From Marinobacter xestospongiae (GTDB lineage Bacteria; Pseudomonadota; Gammaproteobacteria; Pseudomonadales; Oleiphilaceae), in assembly GCF_023156385.1 (NCBI RefSeq), contig NZ_JAKZAK010000014.1, forward strand, positions 62,001 to 126,000: DNA of 64,000 nucleotides, read 5' to 3'. How positions within the stretch are numbered: the first letter of the stretch is position 1; the number at the start of each line of letters is the position of its first letter. Under the pieces are notes generated by a model. The model was not told the origin of the DNA. It saw nothing but the letters and a program-made list of their open reading frames with translations, and did no database searches. Below, piece after piece: positions 34,320 through 41,887 of the stretch. A program made the translations under genes and the position numbers.

Positions 34320-34895
34320 ATGCTGCCACTGATTCTCGGCCTGGTGCTTTTCCTGGGCGTTCACTGCCTGTCTATTGTCAACGAACCGCTGCGCAACCGA
34401 CTGGTGGCAAAGCTGGGTGAATGGCCGTTCAAGGGGCTCTACTCGGTCATCGCCGCCGTGGGGCTGGGCCTGGTGATCTGGGGCTATGGTCAGGCCCGGC
34501 TAGACCCGACGCCACTGTACATCCCGCCGCTGTGGCTGAGCCATCTGGCGATGTTGCTGCTGCTCCCGGTATTCCCCATGCTGCTGGCCGCCTATTTTCC
34601 GGGGCGCATCCAGCGCACCCTGAAGCACCCGATGCTGGTGGCGGTCAAGCTGTGGGCCCTGTCTCACCTGCTGGTCAACGGCATGGCCCATGACGTGGTG
34701 CTGTTCGGCAGCTTCCTGGCCTGGGCCGTGGTGGATCGTATCTCCCTCAAACGGCGCACGCCCCGGGCCATTCCGGCGCTGCCCGGCGGCCGCTTCAACG
34801 ACGCCATCGTGGTGATTGCCGGTCTGGCGATCTACGGCGCGTTCATCACCGGCGGCCACCGACTGCTGATCGGGGTGGACCCCATTGCCTTTTAA
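34320..34895 (+). CDS. NnrU family membrane protein
   Basis: 191 residues with about five membrane helices. The opening LILGLVLFLGVHCLSIVNEPLRNRL, then GLYSVIAAVGLGLVIWGYGQAR, and HLLVNGMAHDVVLFGSFLAWAVVDRISLKRR match NnrU, a family linked in some species to nitrite/nitric oxide metabolism and structurally related to isoprenoid-modifying membrane enzymes. No denitrification gene is adjacent, so that function is not assumed. The ATG at 34320 follows AACAACA with only a weak ribosome binding site (GAGGGA). Confidence 0.82.
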   Translation: MLPLILGLVLFLGVHCLSIVNEPLRNRLVAKLGEWPFKGLYSVIAAVGLGLVIWGYGQARLDPTPLYIPPLWLSHLAMLLLLPVFPMLLAAYFPGRIQRTLKHPMLVAVKLWALSHLLVNGMAHDVVLFGSFLAWAVVDRISLKRRTPRAIPALPGGRFNDAIVVIAGLAIYGAFITGGHRLLIGVDPIAF

Positions 34896-34933
34896 CCGGC
34901 AGTTCCAGACCATGGCGCTTCGTCATTGCACCG

Positions 34934-34972
34934 ATGTTGCTTTGATATAGTGCCAATGTTGCTTCGATATAG
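34934..34972 (+). promoter_or_regulatory. Two 17-bp direct repeats, 22 bp apart, upstream of the amidotransferase gene
   Basis: ATGTTGCTTTGATATAG (34934-34950) and ATGTTGCTTCGATATAG (34956-34972) differ at one base and start 22 bases apart, about two helical turns. Each ends in GATATAG, which resembles a -10 element. They lie 15-54 bases before the start codon and may be tandem activator or repressor sites or a duplicated promoter. Confidence 0.55.
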
Positions 34973-34987
34973 CTCCGAGGATACCCC

Positions 34988-35704
34988 ATGAGCCGTGTTG
35001 TAATCCTGAAAACAGGTCAGTCCTACCCCGCCATCATTGAACAGTTCAGCGACTTTGAGGACTGGTTCATCGCCGGCCTGTCACCAGAGCTTGAGCTCAC
35101 GGTGATCAACGTCACTGAAGACCAGGACCCGGGGCAGATTGACGACTGGGATGGCATTGTCGTGACCGGTTCTCCGGCCATGGTGTCCGAACGTGCGCCG
35201 TGGAGCGAACGCACCGCCCGCTGGCTGGCCCAGGCGGTGGCACAGGACAAGCCGGTGCTCGGTGTATGTTACGGTCACCAGCTGCTGGCCCACGCCCTTG
35301 GTGGCGAAGTCGGCTATCACCCCGGGGGTCGGGAATCCGGTACCTTTGAGGTGCGACTGAACGAAGCCGGCGAGGCCGATCCGCTGCTGGGCTCCCTGCC
35401 CCGCGCCTTCCCTGCCCAGCTGACCCACCTGCAGTCGGTCCTGAGCCTGCCTGCCGGCGCGACCCTGCTGGCCAGCTCTGACCACGAGCCGCACCAGGCC
35501 TTCCGCGTCGGCGACCGCGCCTGGGGCGTGCAGTTCCATCCGGAGTTCACCGCACCAGTGATGCGTGCCTATCTTGGTGTACAGGCGCCGGCTCTGGCCT
35601 CGGAGGGACTGTCACCACAGGCCTTGATCGACGGCGTGATTGACACACCGGAAGCCGCATCCCTGCTGCAGCGCTTCTCTGCTCTGGTTCAGGGGCTACA
35701 CTGA
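34988..35704 (+). CDS. Class I glutamine amidotransferase (GuaA-N/YfeJ-like)
   Basis: 238 residues, a stand-alone GATase1 domain. The nucleophile elbow is PVLGVCYGHQLLAHALGG (Cys near residue 95), and the catalytic His and Glu are in WGVQFHPEFT near residue 183. IVVTGSPAMVSERAPW near residue 57 forms the oxyanion region. No synthetase domain is fused. Members of this class hydrolyse glutamine or gamma-glutamyl compounds for an unknown acceptor. Expression is probably governed by the 17-bp direct repeats just upstream. Confidence 0.85.
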   Translation: MSRVVILKTGQSYPAIIEQFSDFEDWFIAGLSPELELTVINVTEDQDPGQIDDWDGIVVTGSPAMVSERAPWSERTARWLAQAVAQDKPVLGVCYGHQLLAHALGGEVGYHPGGRESGTFEVRLNEAGEADPLLGSLPRAFPAQLTHLQSVLSLPAGATLLASSDHEPHQAFRVGDRAWGVQFHPEFTAPVMRAYLGVQAPALASEGLSPQALIDGVIDTPEAASLLQRFSALVQGLH

Positions 35705-35712
35705 CCACCATC

Positions 35713-35737
35713 AAAAAAGGCCGCCAAAATGGCGGCC
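35713..35737 (-). terminator. Intrinsic terminator of the metallophosphoesterase gene
   Basis: The minus strand reads GGCCGCCA-TTT-TGGCGGCC (35737-35719) followed by six T residues (35718-35713), 41 bases beyond the phosphoesterase stop. On the plus strand the same hairpin lacks a T tail, so it mainly serves the minus-strand gene. Confidence 0.82.
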
Positions 35738-35777
35738 CAATCCGGAGGGTTCCTGGCCCTACTGTGTCAGTGAGCGA

Positions 35778-38162
35778 TCACTGCAACAGGTACAGCGACA
35801 GATCGTCAAAATAGACGTCGTTGTCGTCGCCGGCTTTACGCTCGCCACCGACCGACACCCGGATCTGCCGCACACCGGCCGGCAGGAAGCCCTCGACAGT
35901 TACATCCTGCCAGCTCTTCACCGAAGACACTGTGCGTGGCTCGGAGCCGGCCCAGTCAATCACCGCGCCGGAGCCATCCAGCAGTGTTACGACCAGGCTG
36001 GGCTGATCCTGGTTCGACCAGGTGGTCATGCGGGCGGACAGTTCCAGGTAGTTCTTGCCGGCATCGATGGTGTCGGCGTAACCGCTGACATCCACCAGTT
36101 GGGACATCCGGTCCTCACAGCAGTCCCCCGGCATACCCTGGCCAAAACCACGACCGGCGAAGTAGTAGTCGCCACTGGCAGCACCAAAACCACCGTTGTT
36201 GGCCGCGGTGATGGCGCTCACCAGACCACTGTCCAGGGTCCAGCCGGAGACATCGCCGGCCTCGCCTCCGCCATTGGCGAGCAGGTTGTCACTGCGGCTG
36301 CCGGCGAGGTTGAAGCTGTAGGCGTTGCTCCAGGGCGACCAGTTCATCTGGGTGTCCCGCACCCGTGCACGCCAGTAATAGCTGCTGCCGGGCTTCAGTG
36401 ACAGTTCCGGCCAGGGCTGGCCGGGGTAGGCGTCCATGGACGAGGCGTGGGTATTCTGGTTGCTGTAGCGCTTGTGCCAGCGATAGTAGGCATCGGCACC
36501 CGGGCGAATGGTCTGGCGTTCGAGCTGGGCGCTCAGGTCCAGCCGGAACAGGTCCGCCCCCTGTTGGGTATCGATGGGCTCAAAGCCCTGATACTTGTCG
36601 CCACCCACCTGATCCGCGGCGGCGTAAAACAGGTTATGCCGACGGGTATCGTTGCCCCAGATATCAAACACCGGGCCACTGAAATCCGCACTCTCAGACA
36701 CCTGCCAGTGCACTTCGTGTACCTGCTCCGGCGACGCCACCTGCACGGCCAACTCGACGTCATTCGCCGAGACTTCACCGGTACCGGCGGTCGCCTGTGG
36801 CAGGTTGCTGTGATCGCGGTGCCGGAACGTCACCTGGTCCACCACGTTGAAGTCGGTGTCACCGTCGTAGCCGCCTTTCTTGCGCTCCAGGGTCATCGAC
36901 GGCTCGTTACCGAAGTGGAAGGTCAGCAGGCTGTAGCCAAACTCACTGCGGCTGACCTCGAAGGTATCGTAGTCGCTGACCTGGCTGTCCTGGTGGCCGG
37001 CGTCGTTGAGCGGCTCAATGTAGCCGGAGGCGCTGGCGGCGTTGAGCCACAGATGCGGTGCATCCAGTGACTGGCCGCGGGAATAGGCGTGGGTATGGCC
37101 GAAGAAGTGGCCAGTGACGGCCCCGGTCTCACGGCTGTAGTTCTCAAGCTCCGTCACCATCTCACAGGAGCCGATGCTTTCGCCGACGTTCCACATTTCC
37201 GACAGGCAGCCGTGATGGAACATCCCCATGACAAACTGCTTGGAGGACATTTCCGCCTCGTTCAGCGTCTCCCGCAACCACTGCCGCTGAACCGCCAGGG
37301 TCTCACGGTTGAAGCTGCCATGGGCCCCGGAGATCGGGTAGCTGTCCAGTCCGACCAGACGCAGGTCGAGGAAATCCAGGTAGTACCAGTGCTCTTCATA
37401 CCCCACCGAGCCGTTGTCCGGCGGCGACATGTAGGTGCGGTAGAGCTCCAGCTCGGCGTTGTTGTAGTAATCGTGGTTGCCGGGCACGGTCACCAGTGGC
37501 ACATAAGGCGTAATGGCCGCCATGCGGCCAAACAGCTGGTCACGCCAGTTCGAGCGGGTGCCGCCGGTCTGCACCACGTCGCCGGAAATGGTAATGGCGG
37601 CAATGTTCTCGGCGCAGGTCTCGGGCTGGCTGCCGTCGCACTCCTCGGTCATGAAGCCATCGGCGACCACGTTGTTCAGCACCACCTCGTAGATTTCCCG
37701 GTCCAGCTGGGTATCACTGAGGGCGATGATCTTCGCTTCGGTGACGCCGTCGCCGGCCTGGGGCCAGGTCTTGAAGGCAAATTCCTGGCTGACCCGCTGC
37801 TGCTCATCGGCACCGGTGAGCACAAAGTACTCGTACAGGGTGTTGGAGCTGAGGCCGTTGAGACGGGCCCGATACACCAGGCCATCGTCCGAATTGATCT
37901 CGGCCGCCACTTCGCGAAACGCATCGGAACTGCCAAAGGGTCGCGCCCATACCTGCGGGCTGGCCTCTTCGGTTTCAAACATCACCGTCATGGTGTCGGT
38001 GCCCGGCGCCTGCAGGTAGGGCCGGACGATGAACGCCGGCGCCTGGTCCGACTGGGGATCGCTGACACCCGCGCCGCGGTCATCGTCATCGGAGTTGTTG
38101 CAGCCGGCCAGCAACAGTGCGGAAATCCCCACGGTCAGCAGGGGCCTGATTGGACTCGCCAT
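35778..38162 (-). CDS. Large lipoprotein metallophosphoesterase, purple-acid-phosphatase-like
   Basis: 794 residues. A lipoprotein signal ends in LLLAGC (Cys21), followed by the linker NNSDDDDRGAG. Residues about 35-130 form a fibronectin-like domain that precedes the catalytic domain in purple acid phosphatases. Metal-site motifs occur in order: ALSDTQLD, TISGDVVQTGG, VPGNHDYYNN, GMFHHGCL and GHFFGHTHAYSRG. The C-terminal half has further beta-sandwich modules, and the last about 170 residues look like a carbohydrate-binding jelly roll ending VYFDDLSLYLL. It probably dephosphorylates extracellular substrates. Three PhnF-type operators in its promoter point to control by the divergent GntR protein. 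It ends at an intrinsic terminator. Confidence 0.82.
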   Translation of the reverse strand: MASPIRPLLTVGISALLLAGCNNSDDDDRGAGVSDPQSDQAPAFIVRPYLQAPGTDTMTVMFETEEASPQVWARPFGSSDAFREVAAEINSDDGLVYRARLNGLSSNTLYEYFVLTGADEQQRVSQEFAFKTWPQAGDGVTEAKIIALSDTQLDREIYEVVLNNVVADGFMTEECDGSQPETCAENIAAITISGDVVQTGGTRSNWRDQLFGRMAAITPYVPLVTVPGNHDYYNNAELELYRTYMSPPDNGSVGYEEHWYYLDFLDLRLVGLDSYPISGAHGSFNRETLAVQRQWLRETLNEAEMSSKQFVMGMFHHGCLSEMWNVGESIGSCEMVTELENYSRETGAVTGHFFGHTHAYSRGQSLDAPHLWLNAASASGYIEPLNDAGHQDSQVSDYDTFEVSRSEFGYSLLTFHFGNEPSMTLERKKGGYDGDTDFNVVDQVTFRHRDHSNLPQATAGTGEVSANDVELAVQVASPEQVHEVHWQVSESADFSGPVFDIWGNDTRRHNLFYAAADQVGGDKYQGFEPIDTQQGADLFRLDLSAQLERQTIRPGADAYYRWHKRYSNQNTHASSMDAYPGQPWPELSLKPGSSYYWRARVRDTQMNWSPWSNAYSFNLAGSRSDNLLANGGGEAGDVSGWTLDSGLVSAITAANNGGFGAASGDYYFAGRGFGQGMPGDCCEDRMSQLVDVSGYADTIDAGKNYLELSARMTTWSNQDQPSLVVTLLDGSGAVIDWAGSEPRTVSSVKSWQDVTVEGFLPAGVRQIRVSVGGERKAGDDNDVYFDDLSLYLLQ

Positions 38163-38177
38163 AAATCTCTCCCGAAT

Positions 38178-38286
38178 TGGTCTATACCAAAATTGGTGGG
38201 TACCAACATAGGAGGCCCAGATGTCAGCGCTGTGATCGTTCCATTGCGGATTGCTGACGCTTTTGTGACAACTGGTACGTACCAGT
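38178..38286. promoter_or_regulatory. Three PhnF-type GntR operators between phosphatase and regulator genes
   Basis: Palindromes of the form TGGTnnnnACCA occur at 38178-38189 (TGGTCTATACCA), 38194-38205 (TGGTGGGTACCA) and 38273-38284 (TGGTACGTACCA, extending to ACTGGTACGTACCAGT at 38271-38286). The first is the exact reverse complement of TGGTATAGACCA, the operator known for the phosphate/phosphonate regulator PhnF of mycobacteria. The first two are 16 bp apart just before the phosphatase start; the third lies nearer the GntR gene, so both directions may be controlled. Confidence 0.78.
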
Positions 38287-38376
38287 TCGCAACATCAACC
38301 ATTAACCAGCGCCTGTCATCGAACGGTCACATCGAGACGCTGAGATAGGCGGACCACTCATGACACCTGTTACAAC

Positions 38377-39099
38377 ATGGCTCTGAACCGGGAAACCACC
38401 ACCTACCACACCGTGGCCGCCAATCTGCAACGCTGGATTCAGTCCGGCGACCTGCCCCCCGGCAGCCCGCTGCCCTCGGAACGCGCGCTCTGCGATCGCC
38501 TGGGCGTCAGCCGGGTCAACGCCCGCGATGCCCTGCACTTCCTCGAGAACCAGGGCCTGGTCTACCGCATGAACCGGGTGGGCTGGTTTGTCGCACCCGA
38601 AGTCTTTATCTACGACCCTACCCGCACCCACAGCCTGCTCGATGAGGCCCGCCATCATCAGCGCCGGCTCACCACCGAACTGTTAACGGCGGAGCGGATG
38701 GTGCCGCCACGCCAGGTGGCCCGACGGCTGGGCATGAGCGAACAGCCGCAGGCCTTCCAGGTGATGCGGCGGCGGGCGGTAGACGGCCGCTGGGTACTGC
38801 TGGAACAGTGCTGGTTCCGGCAAGCCGCCTTTCCGAAGCTGCTGGAGCAGGACCTGTCCGGGTCTCTGACGGCACTGGTCCGGGATCGGTATGGCTACCG
38901 GCAACGGCAGCTGGAGGTGGCAATCTCATCGAAGCCGCTGACCGACGACCAGGCCCAGCACCTGCGGGTGCGGGAAGGCTCACCGGCGTTGCAGCTGGTG
39001 CGGGAGGTGCAGGCGGGCGGGGAATGCATCGTGGTGGAGGTGGAATACTGGCTGCACGATGCCATCGAAATGCGGATGGGAGGGCGGTCGGCGGAGTAA
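38377..39099 (+). CDS. GntR/HutC-family regulator with UTRA domain, PhnF-like
   Basis: 240 residues. The winged helix-turn-helix occupies about residues 1-72 (GSPLPSERALCDRLGVSRVNARDALHFLENQGLVYR), and the UTRA ligand domain follows (about 95-235, with QAFQVMRRRAVDGRWVLLEQCWF and LRVREGSPALQLVREVQAGG). This is the HutC/PhnF subfamily. It is divergent from the large phosphatase gene, and three palindromes matching the PhnF operator lie between them, so it most likely represses the phosphatase and itself. A PhnA gene lies convergently next to it. The ligand is probably a phosphorus compound (inference). A tiny upstream ORF at 38360 overlaps the start. Confidence 0.86.
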   Translation: MALNRETTTYHTVAANLQRWIQSGDLPPGSPLPSERALCDRLGVSRVNARDALHFLENQGLVYRMNRVGWFVAPEVFIYDPTRTHSLLDEARHHQRRLTTELLTAERMVPPRQVARRLGMSEQPQAFQVMRRRAVDGRWVLLEQCWFRQAAFPKLLEQDLSGSLTALVRDRYGYRQRQLEVAISSKPLTDDQAQHLRVREGSPALQLVREVQAGGECIVVEVEYWLHDAIEMRMGGRSAE

Positions 39100-39124
39100 A
39101 CCACCGACCGGAAGCCGGAGATGC

Positions 39125-39463
39125 TCAGGCTTTCTTGACGAATTCGGACTTCAGCTTCATCGGCCCGATACCGTCGATCTTGCAATCGATGTCGTGATCG
39201 CCTTCCACCAGGCGGATGTTCTTGACCTTGGTACCCACCTTCACCACCGAGGACGAGCCCTTGACCTTGAGGTCCTTGATCACCGTTACGGTGTCGCCGT
39301 CCTGCAGCGGATTGCCGTTGGAATCCCGAACCGACAGTCCTTCCTCGGCCGCCTCCGGCTCGTTGGCAGACCACTCATGGGCGCATTCCGGGCAGACCAG
39401 CTGGATACCGTCTTCGTAGGTGTATTCGGAACCGCAGGCGGGACAGGGAGGCAAGGTAGACAT
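39125..39463 (-). CDS. yjdM: PhnA/YjdM zinc-ribbon protein
   Basis: 112 residues. An N-terminal zinc ribbon, [28 protein letters not shown] (C-x2-C...C-x2-C, residues about 8-31), is followed by the PhnA beta domain ([31 protein letters not shown]) and [16 protein letters not shown]. The family was named for alkylphosphonate use but its actual function is not settled. It is convergent with the PhnF-like regulator gene, 25 bases away; there is no phn C-P lyase cluster in the window. Confidence 0.92.
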   Translation of the reverse strand: MSTLPPCPACGSEYTYEDGIQLVCPECAHEWSANEPEAAEEGLSVRDSNGNPLQDGDTVTVIKDLKVKGSSSVVKVGTKVKNIRLVEGDHDIDCKIDGIGPMKLKSEFVKKA

Positions 39464-39550
39464 GGCTTTCCTTCATCAGTGACTGAAACTAAGGCGGGGC
39501 ATGATACCAGCAATGCGTCCGCCAGCGGGTGTTTCACATCAAGGAAGCCC

Positions 39551-40678
39551 TCAATCCTCAGCAAAAAACCGTTCGATCTGGCGGGCGTGGGTCTGGGCAT
39601 CGCGATAGCCCAGTTCGATCAGCGCATTGGAAAAGCGATGGTCGAACAGCAAGTAACTGGCAAGACTGCCCCCCGTCAGCGAGCGGCCCTCCGAGCCAAC
39701 CAGATTCCGCAGCACCAGCGGCATGCCGTCCATATATCGGGCGGCAATCTCATCAATACGCTCGCTGGGGGAGATTTCCAGCAGGCGTACCGGCTTCAGC
39801 CCCAACCCGGCTTCCTCCAATCGTTCTCGGGGAACCAGATCCACCAACTGATTGATCAGCCGCAACCGGTCAATGTCGTAATCCAGAGTATCCAGGAACA
39901 TGCCATTGAAGACGTGGGCGACAATCTGGGCAAAGCCCGGCGCCGCGCCGGGGTTGTGGGCCGGCCGGGTCGACGGACACATGCTGTTGGCGCTCACCCC
40001 CACCACCAGCACCCGTTCAGCGCCCAGCCGCAGTGCCGGGCTGATGTGGGCCATCTGCCGGGTCACCCCATCACCGAAGTATTCCCGGTTGATGGGCACC
40101 GGCGGGAACACGGTGGGAATCGCCGACGAGGCCATGGCATGCTCCAGCCCCAGCTCGGTGCGGGCCCCCGCCCGCTGACCCACGGTCCAGCTCTGCAGCG
40201 CCTCGTGACCGTCGAAAAAGCACACGTTCTGCCCGGTGGCATAGCCGCAGGCATTCACACCAACCGCGGACAGCCGTCGGTCCCGAATCGCCTGGCGTAC
40301 TTCGGCAAAGTCGATCTCCCGGGCCAGCATCTCCCGCAACGGCCGGTTGTTGAGCAGCGACAGCGGCCGGTCGCTGTCGCTGCCGGCCAGCAGACGGCGG
40401 GCAACCGACGTCATGTTGCGGAGGATGTCGTAGGTGTTGCTGCGATAGACCTGGTCCGGTTCCAGCGCCTGCCAGAACTGCTCCAGTCGCGACACATTGT
40501 GGCGGAAGATATCGCCGCCGCCCGCCAGCGCCAGGGCATTGATGGCGCCGGCGGAGGTGCCGACAATCACCCGGAACGGGTAAGCCCAGTCCGGAAACAT
40601 GTCGGATATCGCCCTCAGCACACCGACCTGATAGGCCGCCCGGGCTCCGCCTCCTGTCAGTACGATGCCGGTTTCCAT
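39551..40678 (-). CDS. Patatin-like phospholipase
   Basis: 375 residues from METGIVLTGG. The patatin dyad is visible: oxyanion loop LTGGGARAAYQVGVL (residues 6-20), nucleophile GTSAGAINALALAGG (Ser near residue 44), and the catalytic Asp in YFGDGVTRQ (D-G-V rather than the usual D-G-G/A). The family hydrolyses acyl chains of lipids. The ATG pair at 40681 and 40678 overlaps the stop of the upstream DUF2784 gene; 40678 is chosen because GGGGAG has better spacing to it. The longer open frame lacks family sequence. Confidence 0.86.
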   Translation of the reverse strand: METGIVLTGGGARAAYQVGVLRAISDMFPDWAYPFRVIVGTSAGAINALALAGGGDIFRHNVSRLEQFWQALEPDQVYRSNTYDILRNMTSVARRLLAGSDSDRPLSLLNNRPLREMLAREIDFAEVRQAIRDRRLSAVGVNACGYATGQNVCFFDGHEALQSWTVGQRAGARTELGLEHAMASSAIPTVFPPVPINREYFGDGVTRQMAHISPALRLGAERVLVVGVSANSMCPSTRPAHNPGAAPGFAQIVAHVFNGMFLDTLDYDIDRLRLINQLVDLVPRERLEEAGLGLKPVRLLEISPSERIDEIAARYMDGMPLVLRNLVGSEGRSLTGGSLASYLLFDHRFSNALIELGYRDAQTHARQIERFFAED

Positions 40679-41112
40679 CATCTCCCCTTTGGTGGTTGCT
40701 GCTGGCGGACACGGCCACGACGTGGCGGCAACCACCACCACACCAGCACCACCAGCAGGCCGAACAGACTGTAAGCCGCCACAAACACCCAGGCCGGAGC
40801 CTGGACATACAGCAACTGCTGCATCCAGTGGCCGATGAAGGAACCGGCGTAACCAGGCTGACCGCCGGATGCCCGCAGCCACATTTCCAGTGTAGTCAGT
40901 GGGCACAGAATCCCCAGCCAGGCCTGCGCCACCACCACGGCAATGGTCGCCAGGTGGCACCAGCGAAACCAGCCATTGCGCACCCAGCGCCAGTGGCGGA
41001 TACCGCCAACCAGCGTCAGCACAAGCCCCACGACCACGAACAGCACCACAGCCAGGTGCAGTGCCAGTACCGCATCAGCGAGCCAGAGATAGATCTCGGG
41101 ATGGGATGTCAT
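40678..41112 (-). CDS. DUF2784 membrane protein
   Basis: 144 residues from ATG 41112 (MTSHPEIYLWLADAVLALHL). Four hydrophobic segments: about 8-33, 45-70 with WCHLATIAVVVAQAWLGILCPLTTLE, and two near the C-terminus, followed by a basic tail PPRRGRVRQQQPPKGR. ILCPLTTLEMWLR and the FIGHWMQQLLY motif are typical of DUF2784, a family without known activity. Its stop overlaps the start of the patatin gene, so the two are coupled; a lipid-linked role is possible. Confidence 0.8.
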   Translation of the reverse strand: MTSHPEIYLWLADAVLALHLAVVLFVVVGLVLTLVGGIRHWRWVRNGWFRWCHLATIAVVVAQAWLGILCPLTTLEMWLRASGGQPGYAGSFIGHWMQQLLYVQAPAWVFVAAYSLFGLLVVLVWWWLPPRRGRVRQQQPPKGR

Positions 41113-41218
41113 GCCGCCAGCTTTGCATACCAGGCCAAAAGAGCCAATTGCCGAGCCACTCGGCGACCTGGCCCGCACCGCCATTCCGGCAGGCGGCCGC
41201 ATCACCAACACTGCGGAA

Positions 41219-41232
41219 TGAATGTTCATTCA
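41219..41232. promoter_or_regulatory. TetR-type palindromic operator
   Basis: TGAATGTTCATTCA is a perfect 6-2-6 palindrome 20 bases before the TetR start codon, matching the ATGAATG/CATTCAT type operators common for TetR regulators. It probably mediates autoregulation and control of the downstream monooxygenase and patatin genes. Confidence 0.65.
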
Positions 41233-41252
41233 CCTGCCGGAGACACGGTGCC

Positions 41253-41843
41253 ATGACGACGCCTTCCGCCACACCCGACGACAAGCGCCAGCGCATCCTG
41301 GCGGCCGCGCTGACCGTGTTCGCCCGCCAGGGAGTCCATGGCACACCGGTGCCGCCGATTGCCGCCGCCGCTGGCATCAGCGTCGGCGGCCTGTACCGCT
41401 ACTTTGCCAGCAAGGAGGCCCTGGTCAATGCGGTGTTTCAGGACACCAAGCAGGCACTGGCAACCCACCTGCTCACCGACCTAAACCTGACCACTCTGGA
41501 TCGCCCCCTGTTCAACGAACTCTGGCGCCGGCTGGCAGATTTTGCCCGCGATCGCCCCGATGCCTTCCGCTTCCTCGAGCTACAGGATCACCACAGTTAC
41601 CTGGACGCCAACAGCCGTCTCAGCGAGTGGCAATTGCTGATGCCTCTGCGACAGCTGATCGAGCAGGGCCAACAGGCCGGTGTGCTCAGTCAGCACCTGC
41701 GCCCTGAAGTCGCGATGGCGCTGTTCTGGGGCGCCTTTGTCGGCCTGTTCAAGGCCCAGCGCCTGGGCTACCTGGAGCTGGACTCCGACGACCTCCAGCA
41801 GGCCCGGGACGCCTGCTGGCAGGTTCTCAGCCACACCTCCTGA
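41253..41843 (+). CDS. TetR/AcrR-family regulator of the BVMO operon
   Basis: 196 residues from ATG 41253. The N-terminal helix-turn-helix (about 10-57) reads KRQRILAAALTVFARQGVHGTPVPPIAAAAGISVGGLYRYFASKEALVNAVF, the TetR signature. The C-terminal ligand domain has FRFLELQDHHSYLD and FWGAFVGLFKAQRLG. It is followed 44 bases later by a monooxygenase gene on the same strand, and a palindromic operator precedes it, so it likely represses the operon until a hydrophobic substrate binds. Upstream extension of the frame is not coding. Confidence 0.88.
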   Translation: MTTPSATPDDKRQRILAAALTVFARQGVHGTPVPPIAAAAGISVGGLYRYFASKEALVNAVFQDTKQALATHLLTDLNLTTLDRPLFNELWRRLADFARDRPDAFRFLELQDHHSYLDANSRLSEWQLLMPLRQLIEQGQQAGVLSQHLRPEVAMALFWGAFVGLFKAQRLGYLELDSDDLQQARDACWQVLSHTS

Positions 41844-41887
41844 CCCGTTCATCTGAGCCGTTCATCTGACCACAGGAACCACACCGT

